64,000 bases of DNA from Beijerinckiaceae bacterium (GCA_947475995.1 CANJNI010000006.1:62001-126000); one strand, 5' to 3'; positions 7,890 through 16,616 are shown, counted from the first letter of the stretch. Notes: generated from the sequence alone by a model not told the origin. Numbers and translations: made by a program.

Positions 7890-8900
7890 ATGGCGCGCAA
7901 GAGGCTGGTTCGGCGAGATGTCCTGAAAATCGGAGCGGGCGGCGCCGCTCTGGCGTTCGGCGGAGCCCTGGGGGCGCGCGCCCAGACTCCGCGGCAGAAG
8001 ATCAACATCGTCAATACGTCCGGCGGCACCAATCTGGTGATGGCCGCGCTGATGCGTCAGCAGGGCACGTTTGAGCAGTTCGGTCTCGACGCGACCATCA
8101 CCAATGTGGCGGACGGCACAAAGCTGATGGGCGGCATCCTCTCGGGCGAGATGGATATGTGCCCGCTGTCGGGCTTCAGCCAGGTGTTCCCGGCCGTCGA
8201 CAGGGGCGCGAAAATGAAGCTCATCGCGGGTGGAACGCACCTGCCTTTGCAGGGCCTTCTGTCGACCAAGCCGGAGATCAAGACCCTCAAGGATCTTGAA
8301 GGTAAAACAGTGGGCACGGGGTCGCTCGGCGCGCTTGTGCACCAGATGGTGGTGGCGACGTTGCGCAAGTACGGCGTCGACGATTCCAAGGTGATTTTTG
8401 CCAATATCGGCAGCGCAGGGGATATCTTCCGCGCGGTTGCGGCCGGAAGGGTCGATGCAGGCTCCGCAGAAGTCTGGCAGGATGGCCGCAACGGCGTTCA
8501 CTGGCTGGAGCGCGGTCGCTTCTGGATCGATCTGCCTGAATACACCTATCAGGCCGGATTCGCTTCGGACGAAGCGATCCGGACCAAACGGGACGTGCTG
8601 GTGAGGGCGCTCGCCGCCTACGGAAAGATCTATCGATTCATTCAGAGCGGAGATTCTCGCGAAGCATTCTTGAAAGCTTTCGCGGCCGGCATAGGCAAGC
8701 CGGATGACGCAGCCGCGCTTCAGCAGTGGGAGTTCTATCAGGCGAACAAACCTTTTGCGGGCGACCTGATCCTCTCGGACGAGCGGCTGAACTACATGCA
8801 GAAGCTCAACCTGTCGCTGAAGACGCAGGCCCGCGAATTGCCGCTTTCGCAAGTCGCTGACATGTCGCTTGCGCGGGAGGCGTTGAAGCTGCTCGGCTGA
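7890..8900 (+). CDS. NMT1-like ABC substrate-binding protein, Tat-exported
   Basis: A protein of 336 residues starting at an ATG with a GGAGGAA ribosome site. The N terminus 'LVRRDVLKIGAGGAALAF' is a twin-arginine signal, with cleavage probably after 'LGARAQ'. The mature part has the NMT1-like motifs 'INIVNTSGGTNLVMAALMRQQGTFEQFGL', 'LKDLEGKTVGTGSLGALVHQMVVATLRKYGV' and the family end 'ADMSLAREALKLLG'. It would bind a small organic ligand in the periplasm. No ATPase or permease is adjacent; the only such pair in the region is at 22033-23738. It faces the minus-strand chromate-transporter genes with no obvious terminator between. Confidence 0.85.
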   Translation: MARKRLVRRDVLKIGAGGAALAFGGALGARAQTPRQKINIVNTSGGTNLVMAALMRQQGTFEQFGLDATITNVADGTKLMGGILSGEMDMCPLSGFSQVFPAVDRGAKMKLIAGGTHLPLQGLLSTKPEIKTLKDLEGKTVGTGSLGALVHQMVVATLRKYGVDDSKVIFANIGSAGDIFRAVAAGRVDAGSAEVWQDGRNGVHWLERGRFWIDLPEYTYQAGFASDEAIRTKRDVLVRALAAYGKIYRFIQSGDSREAFLKAFAAGIGKPDDAAALQQWEFYQANKPFAGDLILSDERLNYMQKLNLSLKTQARELPLSQVADMSLAREALKLLG

Positions 8901-8917
8901 GCGGCGGTTGGCAGGCG

Positions 8918-9457
8918 CTAGAAGCCCGCCAACGAAATGGCCATGAAGAGCGCCGAGCCGGCGCCGAGAAAGATGAACGGGTGCATTTTCGGCCGAGCCA
9001 CTACGGCTCCGCCGACAAGCGCCGCCGTCATCCAGACAAGCGGCCCGTTTCCTTCCAGCATCAGCAGGCTCAACGCGCCCGCGATGATGAGGCCGACCGC
9101 GACGGGCGCGAGGCCTGCTTCGAGAATGACAGTCCAGCGCTTTCCCTGATGCCGCGAATAATAGCGCATGAACACCACGCACATGATCGATGCTGGCGTG
9201 AAGATCGCGATCGTGGCGACGAGCGCGCCCCACCAGCCAGCGACTTTCCAGCCGATCAGCGTCGACAGCATGATGCCTGGACCAGGCGCAGCGCGCGAGA
9301 TTGCGAAAAGGTCGATGAATTCGTTCGGCGTCAGCCAGCGATAATGATGGACCACTTCGGCTTGCAGCGAGGCATAGAGGCTAGGGCCGCCGCCGAATGA
9401 TACGAGCGAAAAAGGGGCCAGCAGCAACACGAGTGCGAGAAGGCGATCTTCACGCAT
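8918..9457 (-). CDS. chrA: Chromate transporter (CHR family), half-size subunit
   Basis: A hydrophobic protein of 179 residues with one CHR domain: an N-terminal 'FSLVSFGGGPSLYASLQAEVV' segment, 'FIDLFAISRAAPGPGIMLSTLIGW', then four to five membrane segments. It has half the length of a classical ChrA. Its start overlaps the stop of the other half (9450) by eight bases, so the two are translated as a pair, as in split short-chain chromate transporters that act as heterodimers. The substrate of such pairs is often assumed to be chromate, but with little proof. Confidence 0.85.
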   Translation of the reverse strand: MREDRLLALVLLLAPFSLVSFGGGPSLYASLQAEVVHHYRWLTPNEFIDLFAISRAAPGPGIMLSTLIGWKVAGWWGALVATIAIFTPASIMCVVFMRYYSRHQGKRWTVILEAGLAPVAVGLIIAGALSLLMLEGNGPLVWMTAALVGGAVVARPKMHPFIFLGAGSALFMAISLAGF

Positions 9458-10007
9458 CGGCTTGAGCCTTGCGCCATTGCAAAAAGATGCTGACGGGCGC
9501 AGTTCCGAAAACGACGCCGATCAGTGACCAGTGCAAATATCCGACGGAAATGACCACGAAGGCTGCGATGCAAGCTCCTTCCAGAGAGCGGCAGGTCTTT
9601 TTCGCGCCGCTCCATGCGACCCGAAGGCCCATGCCGATTGCGGCGGCTGAAGCGCCCGCGAGCGCTGCATGGAACAGCGCCGATGCAGACAGCCAGTCAT
9701 AGATCTGCGCCAGTCCGATACACAGAAAAAACGGTCCGCAAACAACCGCCACAGTGGCCACAAATGCGCCTGTGGGCCCGCGCACCGCATTGCCAATATA
9801 GATCGCCAGATTGGAGACGTTGGGACCGGGCAGCACACGGCTGAGTACGACAGCCGGCAGGAACTGTTCGTCGGTCATCCATTTGCGAACCACCACGATT
9901 TCGCGGTGAATCCAACCTAGCATTCCGCCGCCGAACGAAAATGCCCCGATGGTGAAAAACACGCGGAAGATTCGCGTCAGCGGGATTCTTGCGTCGGCGT
10001 CCGGCAT
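9450..10007 (-). CDS. chrA: Chromate transporter (CHR family), first half-size subunit
   Basis: A protein of 185 residues with the CHR hallmarks 'FFTIGAFSFGGGMLGWIHREIV', 'FLPAVVLSRVLPGPNVSNLAIYIG' and several membrane segments. The frame is open to 10052, but its first 15 codons would run through the hairpin at 10029-10050, so the ATG at 10007 is preferred; no strong ribosome site precedes it. It lies downstream of the ligJ-like gene on the same strand and overlaps the second half by eight bases. Confidence 0.82.
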   Translation of the reverse strand: MPDADARIPLTRIFRVFFTIGAFSFGGGMLGWIHREIVVVRKWMTDEQFLPAVVLSRVLPGPNVSNLAIYIGNAVRGPTGAFVATVAVVCGPFFLCIGLAQIYDWLSASALFHAALAGASAAAIGMGLRVAWSGAKKTCRSLEGACIAAFVVISVGYLHWSLIGVVFGTAPVSIFLQWRKAQADA

Positions 10008-10028
10008 CAGTCGCGCCAGCCATGAAAT

Positions 10029-10050
10029 GGAACGCCCTGTCGGGCGTTCC
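10029..10050 (-). terminator. Hairpin between the ligJ-like gene and the chromate transporter pair
   Basis: A nine-base-pair perfect stem with a four-base loop, 28 bases beyond the ligJ-like stop. The T run on the minus strand is short (ATTTC), so termination may be partial. Confidence 0.5.
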
Positions 10051-10077
10051 ATGTTTTCGTTTGGAATTCCGTGGCGA

Positions 10078-11103
10078 TCAATGCCCGCGCTTCTTCAGCA
10101 GCGCATCAAGGCGCGGATAGACGCGCCGCGCATTGCCTTCGAAGATCTGGTGACGCTCGCTGTCCGTCAAATGGGCGCAGGCGTCCACATAGCGTTTCGT
10201 GTCGTCGAAATTCTGGCCGGTCAGCGGGTCGAGGCCGCGAACGGCGCCGATCATCTCCGAACCGAAGAGAATGTTTTCAACCGGAACCACCTTGGTGAGG
10301 AATTCGACGCCCTTGAAGTGGTAGACGCATGTGTCGAAGAAGACGTTCTTCAGCATCGACTCGACCGTCGGACGCTTCATGTCGAGCGCGAGGCCCCGGT
10401 AACGGCCCCAATGATACGGCACTGCGCCGCCGCCGTGCGGGATGATGAAGCGGATCGTCGGGAAATCCTTGAACAGATCCGCCTGGATGAACTGCATGAA
10501 GGCGGTCGTGTCGCCGTTGATGTAATGCGCGCCGGTTCCGTGGAAGCACGGGTTGCACGACGAACTCACGTGCACCATGATCGGAACGTCGAGGCGGACG
10601 CATTCTTCATAGAGCGGGTACCACCATTTGTCGGTCAGCGGCGGGTCCTTCCAGTAGCCGCCGGACGGATCGGGGCTCAGGTTGCAGCCGATGAAGCCGA
10701 GTTCCTCGACGCAGCGGCGCAATTCCGGAATGGAGTTTGCGGGCGGCGCGCCCGGCGATTGCGGCAACTGGCATACCGCGACGAAATTCTCGGGGAAAAG
10801 ATTGACGACGCGGTAGATGAGGTCGTTGCACACCTCGGTCCACTGGAGGCTGGTCGCCTCATTGCCGAGGTGGTGCGCCATCTGGCCGGCGATCGGGGAG
10901 AAGATTGTCATGTCTCCGCCGCGCTCTTTCTGCAGCTTCAACTGGCCGTTGATGATGGCTTCCCGGATCTGGTCGTCCGAGATGTTAAGCTCGCTCTTTT
11001 TCGGCAGGTTCGGCAGATCGTTCGCGAAGGAAAGCTGCTTGGCGCGCCACTCATGCAGGGCGCGGGGCGCTGTGGTGAAATGCCCGTGGCAGTCGATGAT
11101 CAT
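10078..11103 (-). CDS. ligJ: LigJ-like 4-oxalomesaconate hydratase (amidohydrolase superfamily)
   Basis: A protein of 341 residues closely matching LigJ of the protocatechuate 4,5-cleavage (and gallate) pathway, which adds water to 4-oxalomesaconate. The known zinc ligands of LigJ are recognisable: H6 and H8 in 'IIDCHGHF', H178 in 'PIMVHVSSSCNP', and Glu283 in 'ILFGSEMIGAVRG', where most amidohydrolases have Asp. 'FIIPHGGGAVPYHWGR' is also characteristic. The start at 11103 has a GAGGGAG ribosome site, whereas the frame runs on to 11157. The neighbours are a ThDP enzyme upstream and a hairpin downstream. None of LigAB, LigC, LigI or LigK is in the window, so the pathway must be completed elsewhere or differ. 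Confidence 0.87.
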   Translation of the reverse strand: MIIDCHGHFTTAPRALHEWRAKQLSFANDLPNLPKKSELNISDDQIREAIINGQLKLQKERGGDMTIFSPIAGQMAHHLGNEATSLQWTEVCNDLIYRVVNLFPENFVAVCQLPQSPGAPPANSIPELRRCVEELGFIGCNLSPDPSGGYWKDPPLTDKWWYPLYEECVRLDVPIMVHVSSSCNPCFHGTGAHYINGDTTAFMQFIQADLFKDFPTIRFIIPHGGGAVPYHWGRYRGLALDMKRPTVESMLKNVFFDTCVYHFKGVEFLTKVVPVENILFGSEMIGAVRGLDPLTGQNFDDTKRYVDACAHLTDSERHQIFEGNARRVYPRLDALLKKRGH

Positions 11104-11362
11104 TGGGTCTCCCTCGCAGTCGGAATGCCGTGCGGCGAATGGACTTTCGCGCTGCACAATACATCGCGCGGAGCGGACTCCGGCATGTGAAGAGTCTTAT
11201 GAACGCCGGTGTGACCTCCAAGGCAATAGATTCTGTTTCGCGGTCCATAAGTCTTGAGGCAGGCGCTATCGCCAGGCCGCCTGCAGGTGGGACCGATGCG
11301 ATCAAACTGTTTGACGTTTGGTGGAAAAGTCGCACCTATTCGGGTTATGGCCTTTCAGGCGC

Positions 11363-12898
11363 TTACAGAACCACCTCGATCAGGTTCGGGCCCGGCTCGG
11401 CGATATAGGCCTTGAAGGCGCGAATGAGGTCTTCGCAGGTCTCGGCCCGTACCGCCGGCACGCCCATGCTGCGCGACATGGCGACGAAATCCATCGTGGG
11501 ATTTTCGAGGCTCATCATGGCGGCCGCACGCGGACCGGGTGCGCCCGCGCCCACGCCCGCAAATTCCGTGCGCAGGATCTGGTAGGCCCGGTTGGCGAAG
11601 ATCATGGTGGTGACCGGGAGTTGCTCGCGCGCCTGCGTCCACAGGCCCTGGATCGTGTACATGGCCGATCCATCTCCTTCCAGATTGATGACCCTCCGGT
11701 CGGGGCAGGCGACGCCGCAGCCGGTTGCGACAGGAATTCCGAAACCGATCGAGCCGCCCATGTTCTGCAACCAGTCATGAGGCGACGCGCCGGCCGTCAC
11801 GCCGATCGACTCGCGCCCGGTCGTGAGAGATTCATCGACGATGATGGCGTTCTCGGGGATCAGCACTGCGAGAATCTGGGCGATGGCTTGCGGAGTGATC
11901 TTGCCGGACGGCAGACCGTCGCTGGTGCGCTCCTGATGCGGTGCATCAGAAGCCTTGGCCCCGACCGCTTCCGCCAGCGCCTCAAGCGCCGCCAGACTGT
12001 CGTCGCCCGGAGGACAGACTTCGTGAACCTGCGCGCCTTCCGGCTTCAGCAGGCTCGGCTTGTTGGGATATGCGAAAAACGAGACCGGCTCGCGCGTTTC
12101 AACTGTGACGAAATGCCGGAAGTCTTTCAGGGCCGCGAGGGCAGGGTCGACGAAGTAGGGAATCCGGTAGGTCGGCACCCGCCCCGCGCCGCGCTCCACG
12201 CGCGACGAGAAGAACTGCGTCGCGAGGACAGCGCCCGTCTTTCCAGCGATGCGGCCAGCGATCTCCAGTGCCTTGCCGCGCAGCGCGCGACCGCCGAGAA
12301 TCATGATCTTCTTCTCGTTCGACATGAGCGCGCGCGCGGCCTGCTCGACTGCGCCGGACGTGCGGGGGGCAGGCGTCGAATCCGGGGTTGCGGCCGGGCC
12401 TGTTCCTTCTTCCCATGCGGTGTCGCCCGGAAGGATCAGGGAGGCGATGCGGGACTTGCGCGATTCCTGTATGGCCCTCACAGCGTCCTGCGCGATGGCT
12501 TTTGAATTCGCAGACGTTTTGATCCAGTGGGAGAACGGGCGCGCGAGACCTTCAATATCGGCAGTGAGCGGCGCATCATGCTTCAGGTGCCAGCTCGCAT
12601 GTTCGCCGATGATGTTGAGCATCCCGGACGAGGCCTTCTTGGCGTTGTGGATGTTGGCTTGCGCATTTGCCAGACCCGGCGCCAGATGCAGCAGCGTCGA
12701 GGCCGGTTTGTCGGTCATGCGGAAATAGCCGTCGGCAGCGCCGGTCGCGATGCCCTCGAACAGCACCAGAATGGAGCGCATCTCCTCCACGCGGTCTAGA
12801 GCCGCGACGAAATGCATCTCGGAGGTGCCCGGATTGGTGAAGCACACATCGACGCCGCCCGCCACCAGCGTGCGCACCAGACTTTCGGCTCCGTTCAT
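11363..12898 (-). CDS. Thiamine-diphosphate-dependent enzyme, acetolactate synthase/benzoylformate decarboxylase type
   Basis: A protein of 511 residues with the three-domain ThDP architecture: an N-terminal Pyr domain beginning 'ESLVRTLVAGGVDVCFTNPGTSEMHF' with the activating Glu in 'VLFEGIATGAADGYFRM', a central domain, and a C-terminal PP domain with the ThDP motif GDGSAMYT followed about 25 residues later by N in 'FANRAYQI'. It is too short for, and lacks the adjacent small subunit of, a biosynthetic acetolactate synthase, so a catabolic 2-oxo acid decarboxylase or carboligase is more likely. The ATG at 12898 follows AGGAG; the frame runs on to 13027. It lies upstream of the ligJ-like gene (259-base gap) and is divergent from the exported protein at 13132. 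Confidence 0.85.
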   Translation of the reverse strand: MNGAESLVRTLVAGGVDVCFTNPGTSEMHFVAALDRVEEMRSILVLFEGIATGAADGYFRMTDKPASTLLHLAPGLANAQANIHNAKKASSGMLNIIGEHASWHLKHDAPLTADIEGLARPFSHWIKTSANSKAIAQDAVRAIQESRKSRIASLILPGDTAWEEGTGPAATPDSTPAPRTSGAVEQAARALMSNEKKIMILGGRALRGKALEIAGRIAGKTGAVLATQFFSSRVERGAGRVPTYRIPYFVDPALAALKDFRHFVTVETREPVSFFAYPNKPSLLKPEGAQVHEVCPPGDDSLAALEALAEAVGAKASDAPHQERTSDGLPSGKITPQAIAQILAVLIPENAIIVDESLTTGRESIGVTAGASPHDWLQNMGGSIGFGIPVATGCGVACPDRRVINLEGDGSAMYTIQGLWTQAREQLPVTTMIFANRAYQILRTEFAGVGAGAPGPRAAAMMSLENPTMDFVAMSRSMGVPAVRAETCEDLIRAFKAYIAEPGPNLIEVVL

Positions 12899-13044
12899 GC
12901 TGATCTCCTTGCGTTTCTCTGCGACCGCTCTGACCGCCTCGTCCGGGTCTAGCGATGCGCCACTCGTGACGGATAGAAAACATTTCGCAATGAACTTGTG
13001 AAGCATCTTCCGAACAACAAGCGCCAATCAGCCATTAATAATAC

Positions 13045-13054
13045 CGAACGTTCG
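13045..13054. promoter_or_regulatory. Perfect palindrome CGAACGTTCG in a divergent promoter region
   Basis: It is a 10-base perfect inverted repeat in the 233-base gap between the ThDP enzyme (starts 12898, minus) and the exported protein (starts 13132, plus). Short palindromes of this kind are typical of TetR-type operators, but no TetR gene is in the window. Confidence 0.3.
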
Positions 13055-13131
13055 ATAAATTCCCCTCTGGCGAACTGTTCTGCACGAAGCGAGCGTGGCC
13101 AGATGAGGCATCGAACATTGGGGAGGCTTCA

Positions 13132-14142
13132 ATGAAAAATCCAGGGACGAGCAGTCTGAAACTTGCCGCCGTGTCAGCTTTAGCCGCAGCGGGCTTTTCA
13201 TTTGCTGCTGTTGCTCAAAATGCGCCCGTACCCGCGCCGTACCCGGGCAAACATATCACGCAGGGCCCCGGCAAGATGACTGCCGAAAACCTCTACGAGT
13301 GCAAGGAGACGAATCCGAGCTTCCGCAAGACGCCGCTTGGAACAATCACGGCGACCGACGGCAAGGTGATTATACTTCCGGCTGAAACCATTTACACGAC
13401 CGGCGTGAAGGCTGGCGGCGATCTGCAGAATTATTGCATCGGCGTCGATCCCAAGACGCTGGATGAGGTTAAGGCTCTCACTGACAAGACGCCTGTCATC
13501 GAAATTGATCCGGACGGTGAAGTCATCACCGGCTATCTGAATGCCGACAATTATTTCGAGATGTACGTCAACGAGAAGCTCGTAGCCGTCGATGCCGTGC
13601 CGTATACGCCGATGAACGGCTCGATTGTTCGCTTCAAGGCGAAGCGTCCCTACACGATCGCCATCAAGATGGTGGATTGGGAAGAGAATCTGGGGCTGGG
13701 GTCCGAGCTCAATCGCAACAACAAATGGCATCCGGGCGATGGCGGGGTCATGGCGCGGTTCAGCGACGGCACTGTCACGGACAGCACCTGGCGTGCGCAA
13801 TCGTTCTACATCGGCCCGCTGGTCAAACTCGAAGATCTGTTGGAATTGCCGGGCAACCTCCACAGCACCGAGAAGCTTGGACGGACCCACCCGCTGCGCA
13901 CGATGCCGACATGCGAAGACAAGTGTTTCGGTGTTCATTACGACATACCGGCGGACTGGAAGTCCAAGGCCTTCAACGACAAGGTCTGGCCGCGCGCCTA
14001 TGAATTTACGGACGACGAAATGGGCATCAACGCCATGGTGTCCTACACGCGCTTTCCGCAGCTCTTTACGGATGCGCGCTGGATCTGGTCGCAGAGCCTC
14101 GTCTACGACAACGTGGTCATTGTCCGTAAGACCGTTCAGTAG
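13132..14142 (+). CDS. Exported protein of unknown function, beta-sandwich-like
   Basis: A protein of 336 residues with a Sec signal peptide (cleavage near 'AAVAQNAPVPAP'). The function is not recognised. The mature part is rich in alternating hydrophobic and aromatic residues. The stretch 'NADNYFEMYVNEKLVAVDAVPYTPMNG' followed by 'IAIKMVDWEENLGLG' resembles the galactose-binding-like jelly-roll folds found as accessory domains in glycoside hydrolases, and 'IWSQSLVYDNVVIVRKTV' would be its last strand. Five cysteines in three places (YECKE, NYCIG, PTCEDKCFG) could form periplasmic disulfides. It stands alone between a divergent ThDP gene and a strong terminator, so it is probably a monocistronic periplasmic protein. 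The domain resemblance is only a visual impression. Confidence 0.7.
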   Translation: MKNPGTSSLKLAAVSALAAAGFSFAAVAQNAPVPAPYPGKHITQGPGKMTAENLYECKETNPSFRKTPLGTITATDGKVIILPAETIYTTGVKAGGDLQNYCIGVDPKTLDEVKALTDKTPVIEIDPDGEVITGYLNADNYFEMYVNEKLVAVDAVPYTPMNGSIVRFKAKRPYTIAIKMVDWEENLGLGSELNRNNKWHPGDGGVMARFSDGTVTDSTWRAQSFYIGPLVKLEDLLELPGNLHSTEKLGRTHPLRTMPTCEDKCFGVHYDIPADWKSKAFNDKVWPRAYEFTDDEMGINAMVSYTRFPQLFTDARWIWSQSLVYDNVVIVRKTVQ

Positions 14143-14168
14143 CAATAGACCGACAGGCCAAAAAACTA

Positions 14169-14194
14169 CGGGCGCTGTTTTTTCAGCGCCCGTA
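14169..14194 (+). terminator. Terminator downstream of the exported protein
   Basis: A ten-base-pair perfect stem around a T6 loop, 27 bases after the stop codon, followed by ACAACTTTTG. The stem is strong; the trailing T tract is modest. Confidence 0.7.
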
Positions 14195-14402
14195 CAACTT
14201 TTGCACGGACGCCGGATCTCCTGATGTTCTGGTTGCATCCTGCGTGGCGACGTCGTTGACGTAGTTGGCCGCTAAAAGCCAACGTGCGTTGTCGCGCCGC
14301 TAAACAGCATGGCTGCAAGCATGCCGCCCTTGATCATTTCGATTGACCGCATGCTTGCCACCACGTGCTTACGCCGTTCGAGCTGTCCGGACGCCGATAT
14401 GT

Positions 14403-15422
14403 TTAGCCGATCAGTTTGAGCGCATCGCGTGCGATGGAGCTGTCGGTAACGTCCTCGTAAGGAACGACCCGGCGCTGGATTCCAAGCGAGACCTGAAGTT
14501 CCTGCATGTATTTGATGCGCTCTTCCGACAGCACGAGTTCCGTCGCGTAGATCTTCTTCTCCTGGAAGAACTTCCACTGCCAGCGCGCCGATTCATCCAC
14601 GGGCTTGCCGGCCGCCGCAACCTGCGAGGAAACGTAAGTCTGCTCCGACTCAGGGCTCGACAGGTAGCGGTAAAGCTTTCCGTAGGCGGCCAGCGTCTTC
14701 ACCAGCGAGTCGCGCTTCTCCTTGATCGCCTTCTCGGACGCATAAGCGCCCTGGAAGGTGAAGGCCGGAAGTTCGGTCCATAGATCGCCTTCCTTGATGA
14801 CGTGAACGCCGAATTTTTCCTGCTGGTTGTAGACGTCGATTTCGGAAATGCCCGCGTCCACGATCCCGGCAGCGACGGCGCGGAAAATATCAGGCGTGCC
14901 GCCGACATTGACGAACTGGACCTTCTTCTCGTCCACCCCGTATTTGCGCAATAGCGCGACCATCATCACATGGGTCAGTGAACCCGTTGATCCCGCTCCA
15001 AGGGTCTTTCCCTCGAGGTCCTTCACGCTGCGGATTTCGGCCCGCTTGGTGTAGACGGCATGTTCGAGCTTTACCAGCGAACCCGCGACAAGCTTGATCT
15101 TGCCGCCGCGTTCGATGGCCGTGAGCACGGAGCCGATGCCGGAGAACATGCAGATGTCGCTCTCGCCGCTGATGAGCGAACCCATCAGCTTCGCGGCGTC
15201 GGCCACATAGGTGATGTTCGCCTCGACGCCGAACTCTGCCAGATAGCCACGGCGCTTCATGACTTCCTGAACCGTCAGGGTCGCCATGCCCTGCGTGTTG
15301 ACGATGTTGATCTTCGCAGCTTGTGCAAAGGCCGGAGACAGCGGACCCGCGAACGGGACGGCCGCAGCGGCCGCCGCCGATTGCACAAATCGACGACGTG
15401 ACAGACCGGTTTCAAATTTCAT
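14403..15422 (-). CDS. NMT1-like ABC substrate-binding protein, Tat-exported
   Basis: A protein of 339 residues with a near-ideal twin-arginine signal ('LSRRRFVQSAAAAAAVPFAG', cleavage near 'PAFAQA'). The mature domain carries 'INIVNTQGMATLTVQEVMKRRGYLAEFGV', 'VKDLEGKTLGAGSTGSLTHVMMVALLRKYGV' and ends 'DSSIARDALKLIG', placing it with the other NMT1-like proteins of the window. A GGGAGGGAAG ribosome site precedes the start. It is the last gene of a three-gene unit: alpha/beta hydrolase (17375), luciferase-like monooxygenase (16575), binding protein, with gaps of about 40 bases. It probably binds the substrate, or a relative, of those enzymes. Confidence 0.87.
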   Translation of the reverse strand: MKFETGLSRRRFVQSAAAAAAVPFAGPLSPAFAQAAKINIVNTQGMATLTVQEVMKRRGYLAEFGVEANITYVADAAKLMGSLISGESDICMFSGIGSVLTAIERGGKIKLVAGSLVKLEHAVYTKRAEIRSVKDLEGKTLGAGSTGSLTHVMMVALLRKYGVDEKKVQFVNVGGTPDIFRAVAAGIVDAGISEIDVYNQQEKFGVHVIKEGDLWTELPAFTFQGAYASEKAIKEKRDSLVKTLAAYGKLYRYLSSPESEQTYVSSQVAAAGKPVDESARWQWKFFQEKKIYATELVLSEERIKYMQELQVSLGIQRRVVPYEDVTDSSIARDALKLIG

Positions 15423-15456
15423 GTCTTCCCTCCCTGAAAATTCCTGAGCACGATTT

Positions 15457-16575
15457 TCAACTGGCCGCCTTGCGCTCGCCGGCCGCGATGGCCGCGTTGA
15501 CTCGCGGCATCACCTTGGTGGCGAACAGTTCCATTGAACGTTTTGCGAGCTTGGGTTCGACCCAATCGAGACCGGCGTAAACGATTTCTCCGAAATCGCC
15601 TGTTATTTCCCGCATCGCCAGGATCTGATCGACAACGCTATCCACTGTTCCGCAAAGCACAAGGTTTTTCAAGACGTAGTCGAGCGTTATATCGCTGTCG
15701 GGCTGATCGATGCTGTGCTTGAACACCGCAAGACGACCGATGCGGGCAAATTTGCTCATGATCTGGTTGTAATAGGACCGATAGGGGCTGCCCGGATCAT
15801 CACCGCCGTAACGCCTCGCGGTGGCTTCGTCGTCAGCCACGAAAATCGTGCGCGCGACGCGCCAGTCGGACACGAGTGCGGTCTGCCCGACGGACGTCTT
15901 GCCTTCCTCATAGTTTTGCCAATGGGTGCGAGCCCAGTTCGGCATCAGGAAGTTTGCCGATATCGGGTGGAAATCGCGCTTGCCCATGAGGACGACGCCC
16001 TTCGAGTAGGGCGCCACGACGGTTCCGACGATCTCCGGGCGCGGCTGCTGATAGGGCTTGCCCAGATAGCCGACGCCGATGTCGAGCGCGGCTGTCTTTT
16101 CGGTCGTGACCTTGAAGCGGTTATCCGGCAGATCGATGCGATAGGGCGCTTCGCGGCTCCAGATTTCCAGGATGACGTCGATACACTCTGCGAACAGCTT
16201 GTTGTTGTCTTCGCCAAGCTTGCCTAGCGCCTCGGAATCCGAGCGCAGATTGCCGGGGCTGATGCCGAAAATGAAGCGTCCTTTCGACAGATGATCGAAC
16301 ATGGCCGCGTGCGAGGCGATGAGCGTCGGGTGCGACTGCGAGAGGTTCGATGTGCCGGTGGCGAGCTTGATGTTCTTCGTCGCGTGAATCAGCGTCGCCT
16401 GGAACAGGATGCTGCTGGTGATGTTTTCCAGCTTGTCGGTCAGATGCTCCCCGATGAAGGCGTCGTAAAATCCGAGTTGATCGCAAAGGATGACGGCTTC
16501 ACGGTCCTCATCGAGCGTTTCGCTCCAGACGCGATGCATCGGATGCATCGGCATGGCGAAATAACCATAGCGCAT
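15457..16575 (-). CDS. LLM-class flavin-dependent monooxygenase
   Basis: A protein of 372 residues of the bacterial-luciferase-like TIM-barrel family. The opening 'MRYGYFAMPMHPMHR', 'DRFG'-like 'CDQLGFYDAFIGEHLTD', 'IKLATGTSNLSQSHPTLIASHAAMFDHLSKGRFIFGISPGN' and the later 'YYNQIMSK' are typical. Such enzymes use reduced FMN and O2 to hydroxylate or cleave organic substrates, and depend on a separate flavin reductase; a candidate reductase is encoded at 24930. The ribosome site AGGAGAT precedes the start. It sits between a hydrolase and a binding-protein gene in one unit that is divergent from the LysR gene at 17509. Confidence 0.87.
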   Translation of the reverse strand: MRYGYFAMPMHPMHRVWSETLDEDREAVILCDQLGFYDAFIGEHLTDKLENITSSILFQATLIHATKNIKLATGTSNLSQSHPTLIASHAAMFDHLSKGRFIFGISPGNLRSDSEALGKLGEDNNKLFAECIDVILEIWSREAPYRIDLPDNRFKVTTEKTAALDIGVGYLGKPYQQPRPEIVGTVVAPYSKGVVLMGKRDFHPISANFLMPNWARTHWQNYEEGKTSVGQTALVSDWRVARTIFVADDEATARRYGGDDPGSPYRSYYNQIMSKFARIGRLAVFKHSIDQPDSDITLDYVLKNLVLCGTVDSVVDQILAMREITGDFGEIVYAGLDWVEPKLAKRSMELFATKVMPRVNAAIAAGERKAAS

Positions 16576-16616
16576 AGGGATCTCCTTGAAATGATACCTT
16601 CCTGGCTGACAGTCCG

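Noticed and set aside
7650..9233. A 527-codon open frame on the minus strand.
   Set aside because: It is antisense to the Tat-exported binding protein at 7890 and shows no recognisable domain.
11104..11362. The 259-base gap between ThDP enzyme and ligJ, examined for a small gene or RNA.
   Set aside because: No frame with a ribosome site, no hairpin with a T run and no recognisable RNA signature were found.
9949..12505. Two plus-strand open frames of about 400 codons (9949-11190 and 11318-12505).
   Set aside because: They are antisense to ligJ and the ThDP enzyme; both real genes have ribosome sites and catalytic motifs.
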